Source: Verrucomicrobiota bacterium (lineage in GTDB: Bacteria > Verrucomicrobiota > Verrucomicrobiia > Chthoniobacterales > UBA10450). From it: 5,309 bases of DNA. Positions 1-5,309 of this stretch are shown piece by piece (position 1 is the first letter of the stretch; each line of letters starts with the position of its first letter). Location of the stretch: contig QHRC01000165.1 of the NCBI GenBank assembly GCA_003219995.1, positions 21,887 to 27,195 of the forward strand, given 5' to 3'. A program made the position numbers and the translations under genes. The notes beneath the pieces were generated by a model. That model saw only the letters and a list, made by a program, of their open reading frames with translations, did not search any database and was not told the origin of the DNA.

Positions 1-111
1 TTTAACATCGCCCGACGGAGCGGCCGATCCACCTTCGGCATCCCCCTCTTGAAATGCGGAAACTTTCTGGACGGGATCGGGTTCGTCATGCTAATGATTG
101 CCGTTCCCCGC

Positions 112-453
112 ATGGTGGCGAAGAGCTTCCTTTTCATTCTGAACGTTTTGCTTTGTGTGAGAATCGCTTTCGGTAATCCAACTGAAACTGATTCGGCCGC
201 AATTACTTCGCACATTCCGCGCGAGCGCGTCCAGTCGCGTGTTATCGTGGAGCTGGGCTACAGCAAACGCCGGCATCTGCTCGAAATCGAATTCGCCAAC
301 GGCGCCATTTATCGATATCTCGATGTTCCACCATCGGTTTATCGCGATTTAATCTCAGCCGATTCAAAGGCGCGATACTATGACTCGAACATCAAGCGAA
401 ACTACCGCTCCGTGCGCGTCCGCCCGCGGGTAAAAGACGAGTCTGCGCATTGA
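112..453 (+). CDS. Exported KTSC-domain protein
   Basis: Small protein with a probable signal peptide followed by a KTSC domain, a short domain of about 60 residues found alone in bacterial proteins and at the C-terminus of some lysyl-tRNA synthetases. RNA binding has been suggested for it but not established. Seen here: counting from an in-frame TTG at 49, the domain covers residues about 64-126, starting at VIVELGYS. It carries the family's central Y-x-Y (YRY, residues 88-90), then VPPSVY and a closing Y-R-S-V-R-V block. The start is uncertain. The frame is open from TTG 49 with ATGs at 88, 94 and 112. I chose 112 because it gives a compact signal peptide: MVAK, a hydrophobic stretch, then RIAFG before NPTETD. 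No start has a convincing Shine-Dalgarno. The stop overlaps the TTG start of the next gene, so the two are probably one operon. Domain call is firm; function unknown. Confidence 0.82.
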   Translation: MVAKSFLFILNVLLCVRIAFGNPTETDSAAITSHIPRERVQSRVIVELGYSKRRHLLEIEFANGAIYRYLDVPPSVYRDLISADSKARYYDSNIKRNYRSVRVRPRVKDESAH

Positions 454-725
454 AATTTCCTGCGCGCTGGAAGTTTGATGAGCTCAAGCAGCGTCTCGTC
501 CTGACCTCGGAAGAAAAACGCGTGATTGCTTTCATTCTCGCGGCGTTCGTTCTCGGTTTGGCCGCGAAACATTATCGCGCCACCCATCCGCAGACTGTCC
601 CGGACATCGACAAGAAACATCCAAATTCCCGCGCGTATTCCGTTTCACTGTCTCCAACGCAGTCCGTCACTCCGGCCCGAAAAAAAGGGCGGAAGCCTCG
701 CAACACGACGCCGTTCAACCGGTGA
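450..725 (+). CDS. Small basic single-span membrane protein, hypothetical
   Basis: A 91-residue protein of unknown function. It has a cytosolic-looking N-terminus (residues 1-24, charged, ending LTSEEKR), one hydrophobic segment (about 25-39, VIAFILAAFVLGLAA), then KHYRATHP and a Ser/Thr/Lys/Arg-rich tail ending in a basic patch (RKKGRK, about 77-82). The TTG start shares bases with the TGA of the upstream KTSC gene (TTGA at 450-453), an arrangement typical of translational coupling. The only nearby in-frame alternative, GTG at 522, would begin inside the membrane segment, so TTG is preferred. The LTxEEKRVIAFxLxAF...KHYR block resembles small hypothetical proteins I associate with Verrucomicrobia, but I cannot name a family. 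Topology is unclear because both flanks are basic. Confidence 0.7.
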   Translation: MKFPARWKFDELKQRLVLTSEEKRVIAFILAAFVLGLAAKHYRATHPQTVPDIDKKHPNSRAYSVSLSPTQSVTPARKKGRKPRNTTPFNR

Positions 726-738
726 ACGAAGCAGCCTT

Positions 739-1245
739 TCAACCTTTTGTTTCGAGATATTTTTTCGGAATCGGATGCTCGGCGCTCTCGTGCTGCCAGT
801 AGATCGTCACGATCCACCAGCGACTGCCGTCGTCGAACAGCTGAATGCTGTTGATCCCGCGCATGAACGGCTCAGGATCATCCGGGTTGTGGCGCGATTC
901 GTACGCGCTCCAGACGTGCGCGATCCGGCCAAACTGCTCGGCGCGACGTGCAATTTCTTTCTCGAAAAATCCATTCGCCTGAAAATACGGTGCCACCCGC
1001 GCGATGTAAGATTCAACGTTCAGATCCTGTGGCGCGAGATCGACATCATGTTTCCCGGCATGCTTCGCCGTTGGAATCAAACAGGGGTCCGGAATGAATA
1101 ATGAGCGCACACGGTTCCAATCACGCTTCTGGCCGGCCGGGCCGGAAATCGATTCGTAAGCAGCAGTAATAATTGCGTCGATCGACGTGACCTCGGTCGG
1201 ACTAGCGGCCGGCAGTGACCCGTGTTCGAACCGATTTGATTCCAT
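739..1245 (-). CDS. NTF2-like (SnoaL-like) family protein
   Basis: A 168-residue protein whose layout fits the NTF2-like alpha+beta barrel, a fold used both by small-molecule enzymes and by non-catalytic binding proteins. Residues about 20-55 form the N-terminal helical part (SIDAIITAAYESI, then DWNRVRSLFIPD). A middle helix region (about 78-105) precedes the paired beta strands (IAHVWSAYESR, FMRGINSIQLF, RWWIVTIYWQHE) that line the cavity in this fold. No signal peptide or membrane span is visible, so it is probably cytosolic. The start is the only ATG before the domain; upstream there is only a weak purine stretch. The gene converges on the small membrane protein gene with a 13-bp gap and is divergent from the response regulator. 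The ligand or reaction cannot be told from sequence. Confidence 0.83.
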   Translation of the reverse strand: MESNRFEHGSLPAASPTEVTSIDAIITAAYESISGPAGQKRDWNRVRSLFIPDPCLIPTAKHAGKHDVDLAPQDLNVESYIARVAPYFQANGFFEKEIARRAEQFGRIAHVWSAYESRHNPDDPEPFMRGINSIQLFDDGSRWWIVTIYWQHESAEHPIPKKYLETKG

Positions 1246-1323
1246 TTACCAATCTTAGCAGTGCGGACCAACTGGATCGACCGCTTGCTTCGATGTTAAT
1301 CGCTCGCGCTGTGTGTTATCCAT

Positions 1324-1349
1324 CGGCGTCTATTCGAGATTCTACGCCG
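1324..1349. promoter_or_regulatory. Inverted repeat in the spacer upstream of the response regulator
   Basis: CGGCGT (1324-1329) and its exact reverse complement ACGCCG (1344-1349) are separated by 14 bases, within the 150-bp divergent spacer 1246-1395. It lies 47 bp before the GTG start of the receiver gene. It could be an operator with half-sites about two helical turns apart, a weak leader hairpin, or chance. I see no convincing -35/-10 pair or riboswitch in the spacer. Confidence 0.25.
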
Positions 1350-1395
1350 CCGAAACACTTTCATCCCTGGCACAAAAGCTTCTGCAAAAACGACT

Positions 1396-1755
1396 GTGCG
1401 GGTTCTGATTGCCGACGATCGGAAATGCGTGGGGGCCGCTCTGGCCGACCTCGTTCGCCTTTGTCAGCATGAGGTTGTTGGTGTTGTTGCCTCGGGCTTG
1501 GAAGCTATTAAGGCTTACGCGACCCACCACCCCGACGTCGTCTTGATGGATTACGCGATGCCAAAACTGAATGGGACTACCGCGTGCATCCACATCCTGG
1601 CGAAGGACCCGGCGGCCCGAATAATTCTGGTTTCGGGATGGGCTTCGACCGTCGACTTGCGAGGGGCGGGAGCAATCGCGATTCTGCCAAAACCGGTGCG
1701 TCTCAAGGACCTGGAAGAGACTCTCAACGCCGCCGCGCAATCTCCTCCGAAATAG
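1396..1755 (+). CDS. Receiver-only response regulator (CheY-like)
   Basis: A stand-alone phosphoacceptor domain of 119 residues with no output domain. Seen in order: beta-1 with the acidic pair (VLIADD, D7/D8), the phosphorylation site D52 in VLMDYAMPKLNG, the switch hydroxyl residue S80 in IILVSGWA, and the conserved lysine K99 in LPKP. All catalytic residues of a working receiver are present. The GTG start is chosen because it places beta-1 at the N-terminus; upstream the frame is open to a TAA at 1297 but has no better start. No Shine-Dalgarno is obvious. Two oddities: S80 to K99 is 19 residues where 22 is usual, so helix 4 is short, and the aromatic switch position (K minus 3) is Ile. No kinase is encoded nearby, so it is an orphan. 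It converges on the FAD oxidoreductase with an 8-bp gap. Confidence 0.93.
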   Translation: MRVLIADDRKCVGAALADLVRLCQHEVVGVVASGLEAIKAYATHHPDVVLMDYAMPKLNGTTACIHILAKDPAARIILVSGWASTVDLRGAGAIAILPKPVRLKDLEETLNAAAQSPPK

Positions 1756-1763
1756 GCCAACGA

Positions 1764-3347
1764 TTACGCCGCCTTCGTGGCGTTAAGCACGGCCTGCGCC
1801 GCATTGTGCCCCGGAATGCCGCTGACAGCGCCGCCGCGCTGCGCGCTTGAACCGCAGATAAACACATTCTCGTGCTCCGTCTCGACGCCCCATCTGCCGG
1901 CTCGTTCCTTCGTGTCTGCGAACGGAAACGTGGGCGCGTCCTGAAAAATGTTGCCATGATACATCCCGAGCGCGTCCTCGATATCGACCGGGCTCTTGCT
2001 TTCGATGCACAGACTGTCGTCGCGCGCGAGAGCGAGACAATCTTCGAGCGGTTCTTCCAGCCACTGATTCATGCTCTCGAGAAATTTTTTCTGGGCCTCG
2101 CGCCGCACCGTTGCGTTGTCGCGCGAAAACAATCGCCACGGCGTATCGAGCCCGAAAAGCGTCATGGTATGGAAACCTTGCTTGCGCAGATCCGGCGCGA
2201 GAACGCTGTCGTCAGTCAGAGTGTGGCAATAAACTTCGCACGGCGTTTTCTTCGGCAACTGCCCCTTCAACGCCTGCTCATAACTCGCCTTCATCTGCTC
2301 GTAGCCTTCGTCGCTGTGGAACGTCCCGCAGAACGCCTCGGACGCCTGATATTTTTTTGCTTTCAACGTCGGCAACCGGCGCAGAAGCATGTTAATCTTG
2401 AACACCGATCCTTCGTCGGTCGCACCCGGCTGATACGGTTTACCGACATATTTCGCCAGCACGTTCCGGCCAAAGTTTACCAGCAGAAATTGCGCATCAA
2501 CCGTCTGTCGCTTTCCATCGACTTCGAATTCGACGTTGCGTTTCTTCCCGCTCACATCAAGGGCGCGAAGAGCGACATTTGTTAACATTTCGGCGCCGCC
2601 CCTCCGCGCCGTCCGTTCCAGCTCGCCCGCGACCGCGCCCATTCCACCGACCGGCACTTTCCATTCGCCGGTCTTGTTGCCGATGAGGTGGTAAATAAAA
2701 CAGCGGTTCTGCAATAGCGACGGATCGTGCGGATGGGTGAAGATGCCGATCTTCGCGTCGGTAAGGACGAGGCCGCGCACCAAATCGTTTTGCAAATAAC
2801 GCTCGATTGCGCGGCCAAGGGGCTCTTCCGCCAGACTCCGCCAGGCTTCTCGCGATACATCATCGACACTGAACCGGCGTTTGAAATCGTCTTTCGCAAC
2901 GAGCGGCTGCAGCATGCTGTCCCAGGAGTGCTCAGCGAAGACACGCGACAAGTTGTAAAACTTTTTCATCTGCTCGTGCTCGATATCGCTTCCGGTAAGA
3001 TCGACAATTGATTGCCGGCTTCGTTCTTCATCGACGCTGCTCAAGAGCAATCCGTCGTGGCGACCATCTTTCACATACGGCGTAAACGATCCTATCGTGC
3101 GTTGGCGGAGTTCGAGGTTCAACTCAAGGTCACGAATGATTTTCTCGGGGAACAAGCTGACCAGATACGAATAGCGGGAAAGCCGTGCGTCGTAATCGGG
3201 GAACACCTTTTGCGAAGTGGTCGCTCCCCCGATGTAATCGTTCTTCTCGAGTAGCAGAACACTTAAACCGGCGCGCGTCAGGTACGTCGCGGCCACCAGG
3301 CCGTTATGTCCGGCGCCAAGAATCACTACATCGTACCGAGATTTCAT
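1764..3347 (-). CDS. FAD-dependent oxidoreductase, PYROXD2 / phytoene dehydrogenase-like
   Basis: A 527-residue flavoprotein of the phytoene-dehydrogenase-related group (COG1233), closest in feel to PYROXD2-type proteins. From the ATG at 3347: an N-terminal FAD-binding Rossmann fold with DVVILGAGHNG (GxGxxG at 11-16), the ribose-binding glutamate E34 ending beta-2 (LLLEK), and the GG pair at 40-41. A central GGMGAVAGEL (234-243) follows, typical of this superfamily. Near the C-terminus are HGNIF (464-468) and the second FAD-contact block, VFICGSS then RGGAVSGIPGHNA (495-516). Length is normal and the frame intact. The frame opens earlier at a TTG (3395), but the 16 extra residues lack family character, so ATG 3347 is preferred. 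No signal peptide is seen. The substrate is unknown, and no carotenoid genes are nearby, so calling it a phytoene desaturase would overreach. Confidence 0.93.
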   Translation of the reverse strand: MKSRYDVVILGAGHNGLVAATYLTRAGLSVLLLEKNDYIGGATTSQKVFPDYDARLSRYSYLVSLFPEKIIRDLELNLELRQRTIGSFTPYVKDGRHDGLLLSSVDEERSRQSIVDLTGSDIEHEQMKKFYNLSRVFAEHSWDSMLQPLVAKDDFKRRFSVDDVSREAWRSLAEEPLGRAIERYLQNDLVRGLVLTDAKIGIFTHPHDPSLLQNRCFIYHLIGNKTGEWKVPVGGMGAVAGELERTARRGGAEMLTNVALRALDVSGKKRNVEFEVDGKRQTVDAQFLLVNFGRNVLAKYVGKPYQPGATDEGSVFKINMLLRRLPTLKAKKYQASEAFCGTFHSDEGYEQMKASYEQALKGQLPKKTPCEVYCHTLTDDSVLAPDLRKQGFHTMTLFGLDTPWRLFSRDNATVRREAQKKFLESMNQWLEEPLEDCLALARDDSLCIESKSPVDIEDALGMYHGNIFQDAPTFPFADTKERAGRWGVETEHENVFICGSSAQRGGAVSGIPGHNAAQAVLNATKAA

Positions 3348-3365
3348 TTTGAGTTCGCCCGCAGA

Positions 3366-3381
3366 TTCATGCTTACATGAA
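3366..3381. promoter_or_regulatory. Perfect inverted repeat in divergent spacer
   Basis: TTCATG (3366-3371) and CATGAA (3376-3381) are exact reverse complements around a 4-base centre (CTTA). They lie in the 69-bp spacer between the oxidoreductase start (3347, leftward) and the membrane protein start (3417, rightward). It is a plausible operator for one or both genes, or a small hairpin near the 5' end of the oxidoreductase transcript. If the TTG at 3395 were the true start it would instead be coding. The regulator is unknown. Confidence 0.3.
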
Positions 3382-3407
3382 ACATCGCACAGCAAACATT
3401 AAACATT
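3380..3407. repeat. Heptad direct repeats, AAACATY
   Basis: Three exact copies of AAACAT begin at 3380, 3394 and 3401, spaced 14 and 7 bases apart. They fall in a 7-base register whose units read AAACATC, GCACAGC (degenerate), AAACATT, AAACATT. The array ends 9 bp before the ATG of the membrane protein gene at 3417 and abuts the inverted repeat at 3366-3381. It may be a binding-site array or simply short low-complexity DNA. Confidence 0.35.
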
Positions 3408-3416
3408 TCCTAGCGG

Positions 3417-3990
3417 ATGAATGCATTCGAATATCTCTCCGTTCTCATTTCCATCATTCTCGCTTTGGGCATGACGCGAGTGTTGGCCGGCGTCGGTGAA
3501 ATGCTACAGGCGCGATCACGTCGCCACATCTACTGGGTGCACGCCGCCTGGATCGTGAATCTCTTTTTGTATTTGGTCATTGCCTGGTGGATTTTTTATC
3601 GCTGGCGCAATGAACAGCTCTGGACGTTTTTTCTTTTTGTCTTCGTCCTGATCTCGCCCACGATCTTGTATCTGGCGTCGCTTCCTTTTTCCCCGCGAAG
3701 GCGCGATCGACGAGTTCGTCAATTACAAAACACACTACTACGCTAACCATCGCGCATTCTTCATCCTCTTTGCCGTGTTTACGCCGGTCGATATCTTTGA
3801 CTCGGTGCTCAAGGGCATTCCGCATTTTTTTGACCTCGGACCGCAATATATCGTCAGCAGCTCGCTTTATTTCGCGGGCCTGGTGACGGCCGCGATCACG
3901 CGCAATGAGCGCTGTCACCAGTTCTACGCGATCTTCTTTCTTGCTCAACCATCTTCATCAGCTTCGCCCTGTTTCGGACGGCTGATGTGA
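3417..3990 (+). pseudogene. Six-span membrane protein gene with two opposite frameshifts
   Basis: The ATG frame (3417-3746) encodes MNAFEYLSVLISIILALGM and three membrane spans (residues about 6-28, 39-61, 69-88), then loses membrane-protein character and stops at TAA 3744. Moving one base forward within the T5C4 run (3686-3694) restores a sensible sequence: FPREGAIDEFVNYKTHYY, then spans at AFFILFAVFTPVDIF and SSSLYFAGLVTAAI. That frame ends at TGA 3988 with an uncharacteristic QPSSSASP tail. Moving one base back near 3946-3950 (as if CAAACC had lost an A) gives TIFISFALFRT, a sixth span. Corrected, the protein is about 190 residues. In that final frame no stop occurs until 4173-4175, antisense over the next gene, so the true C-terminus is unclear. 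This is either a recent pseudogene or two sequencing errors. I take it as an uncharacterised integral membrane family; function unknown. Confidence 0.75.
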
Positions 3991-4049
3991 CCAGTTTGGG
4001 TCGAATGTTCGACGCTGGCGTTGTGCGAAAGAGTGCCTTAGTGCGGCGC

Positions 4050-5309
4050 CTACGGTCCGCTCACAATAGTCACTGTCGCCTTTGGATGGGTCGGGAGCTT
4101 GTAGCCGGCGCCGTTGGTCAAAGTCATTATCGCGCTCTCGTTCCTTTCCTGAACATGGTCTGCGATAGCGTGTAACATGACGGTGGCCGACGACTGACCG
4201 CTGGAAATCGTGACCTGACCGGGAGTTCCGTTAAGCGTGTAATCAATCCCCTGCTGCGCCTTGCCACTCATCGAATAACGCACTGTGATCGGCTGTGAAA
4301 GAACGGTGGAACTCGAGATCCTAAATGTGGCATCACTTCCCTCCAGAACCTGACTCGGCGAAACCAATACATTGATCGTCGGAGTTGCAGGCGGCGTAGC
4401 GGTTGGGGTAGGCGTTGGCGTCGCGGTCGGCGTGGGAGTTGGAGTTGAAGTCGGTGTGGGAGTGGGAGTCGGTGTTGGCGTGGGTGTCGGCGAGCTGGCC
4501 TGCACATTTACAATCACCGCATCGTAGGCGACAGCGTGAACCGAATCGTTCGCGCTAAGCAAAAGCGTAAAGGAGCCAGATTGGCCAAAGAAGACCATGG
4601 TGTTAGCCGAGTTCGGATTGGCGAAACCGACCGCAGCCGGCCCGGAGTAGAGCTGCCACTGGATGACAGCGTTTCCGCTTGGATCGATAACGGTACCGGC
4701 GAGCGTCGCGCTCATCACATCGACATTTTGATCCGGGCCGGCATCAACCGTCGGCGCGCCCGGGGACCGTGGCCCTTCGTTCGGCCCGGTCGTTTGGATC
4801 ACTTCAAAATTGCTGACGTCGATTGTGGAAAGATTGTTGAACGCGATTGACGAGAATCGATCGTCCGGACAAACCGAAATGGAAAAGAAACCGCCGCTGT
4901 TGTCGGCCACAAGCGCGCCGTATTTTTTGAGCGCGAGCAACACCGCCTTCTCTTCAATCGTCCAATTACTCGGAATGACAAAGCTCGCTTTGAGCCGAAA
5001 CCGTTGACCCATCACCGGATAATTTATTGAGGTTGCCGGAATCGTCGAAGCGTAATGGTTCGCGGGATAAATGTATTCGCGCCGTGTTTTCGGCACGCAC
5101 AAACGCAACGCGTGTTCCACCATTCCGCGTTCGCATTCGTCGTAACGCACCAGCGCCGGAAACATCGGTAATCCCGCGGCATCGCCCGAGGTCCAGCCGG
5201 CCGGGCGCAACGTATTCGAGTTTAGATCGAACTTCGCGCCGTTGGAACCTTGCCATCCACTCTGGGTCAACTTCATCTGCCACGTCTCCCAAATCGAGCC
5301 GACGCTCGG
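4050..5309 (-). CDS. Secreted/surface protein with PKD-like and Calx-beta domains (N-terminus outside window)
   Basis: C-terminal 419 residues of a larger protein. The frame is open to the window edge, where it reads PSVGSIWETWQ before the first internal Met (5274-5276), so that Met is probably not the start. Counting from that Met, residues 1-160 belong to a conserved extracellular-type domain (FDLNSN, GLPMFPALVRYDE, RREYIYPANHYAS, GQRFRLKASF) seen in proteins of unclear function from soil bacteria. Residues about 174-258 resemble a PKD/K319L-like Ig fold (VDAGPDQ, WQLYSGP, ANTMVFF, GSFTLLLSANDS). A Pro-Thr linker (263-299) follows, then a Calx-beta domain (300-405; LEGSDATF, YSMSGKAQQGIDYTL, GQVTISSGQSSATV, ERNES). 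The protein ends right after Calx-beta, with no PEP-CTERM or LPXTG-type anchor. Likely exported, though the signal peptide would lie outside the window. Adhesion or carbohydrate contact is a guess. Confidence 0.9.
   Translation of the reverse strand, partial: PSVGSIWETWQMKLTQSGWQGSNGAKFDLNSNTLRPAGWTSGDAAGLPMFPALVRYDECERGMVEHALRLCVPKTRREYIYPANHYASTIPATSINYPVMGQRFRLKASFVIPSNWTIEEKAVLLALKKYGALVADNSGGFFSISVCPDDRFSSIAFNNLSTIDVSNFEVIQTTGPNEGPRSPGAPTVDAGPDQNVDVMSATLAGTVIDPSGNAVIQWQLYSGPAAVGFANPNSANTMVFFGQSGSFTLLLSANDSVHAVAYDAVIVNVQASSPTPTPTPTPTPTPTSTPTPTPTATPTPTPTATPPATPTINVLVSPSQVLEGSDATFRISSSTVLSQPITVRYSMSGKAQQGIDYTLNGTPGQVTISSGQSSATVMLHAIADHVQERNESAIMTLTNGAGYKLPTHPKATVTIVSGP
4380..4490 (-). repeat. 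Tandem repeat encoding Pro-Thr linker
   Basis: This imperfect 6-bp repeat (GGNGTN on the + strand) encodes an almost uninterrupted Pro-Thr chain between the PKD-like and Calx-beta domains. A longer period is visible. The interrupting residues Ser277, Ala285 and Ala293 (counted from the Met at 5276; codons at 4446-4448, 4422-4424 and 4398-4400) are exactly eight residues, or 24 bp, apart, giving TPTPTPT[S/A] units. Third positions vary between units, so it is not a fresh perfect duplication. Confidence 0.9.

Noticed and set aside
675..690. GCCC-GA7-GGGC hairpin as a terminator
   Set aside because: The stem is only 4 bp, there is no T-tract after it, and it lies inside the coding region of the basic tail (RKKGRK).
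713..727. GTTCAACCGGTGAAC palindrome at the end of the small membrane protein gene
   Set aside because: It is imperfect, has no room for a loop, and is not followed by a T-tract. A terminator is not supported.
526..1101. Plus-strand 191-codon open frame
   Set aside because: It overlaps the 91-residue membrane protein in another frame and then runs antisense to the NTF2-like gene. Composition is Arg-rich with no domain.
1285..1319. TTGCTT ... TGTTAT as a promoter for the receiver gene
   Set aside because: The spacer is 23 bp, well outside the usual 16-18, and both boxes match poorly.
1872..2585. Plus-strand 237-codon open frame
   Set aside because: It lies wholly antisense to the FAD oxidoreductase, whose motifs are intact. 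Its translation is Arg/Leu-rich with no recognisable domain, as expected of a high-GC shadow frame.
3577..3948. Minus-strand 123-codon open frame opposite the frameshifted membrane gene
   Set aside because: It is charged and repetitive with no domain. The plus strand carries clear membrane-protein signal, so this is a complementary shadow.
3987..4175. Separate 62-codon plus-strand gene
   Set aside because: Its first residues continue the membrane protein after the second frameshift. The rest is antisense to the Calx-beta end and lacks protein-like features.
4380..4490. CRISPR-like or iteron repeat array
   Set aside because: The periodicity comes from Pro-Thr codons within an intact reading frame. 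There are no spacers between the repeats.

Overview
The window looks like chromosomal DNA from a soil-type Verrucomicrobium, most likely Chthoniobacterales/Spartobacteria. This is an inference from three things: the moderately high G+C with G/C-rich third positions; a secreted protein joining a PKD-like domain to a C-terminal Calx-beta domain through a (Pro-Thr)n linker; and small KTSC and single-span membrane proteins of a style I associate with that group. No marker gene is present, so the assignment is tentative. Shine-Dalgarno sequences are poor or absent throughout, and several starts are TTG or GTG.

Layout: two small co-directional genes (+) open the window. One is an exported KTSC-domain protein. 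The other is a basic single-span membrane protein whose TTG start overlaps the first gene's stop (TTGA). A minus-strand NTF2-like/SnoaL-like gene (739-1245) converges on them. After a 150-bp divergent spacer comes a receiver-only response regulator (1396-1755, +). It converges, with an 8-bp gap, on a PYROXD2/phytoene-dehydrogenase-like FAD oxidoreductase (1764-3347, -). A 69-bp spacer with short inverted and direct repeats separates the oxidoreductase from a divergent six-span membrane protein gene (3417 to about 3990, +). That gene carries two single-base frameshifts of opposite sign. The window ends in the 3' part of a multidomain surface/secreted protein gene (4050 to beyond 5309, -), whose N-terminus lies outside.

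The genes do not form an evident pathway. They read as a run of short independent transcription units: two convergent pairs, two divergent pairs and one translationally coupled pair. I see no RNA gene, IS element, CRISPR array, phage module or defence system. No non-coding stretch exceeds about 150 bp. The items most worth a second look are the doubly frameshifted membrane protein, the repeats in the 3348-3416 spacer, the atypically short switch region of the receiver protein, and the 24-bp periodic repeat encoding the Pro-Thr linker.
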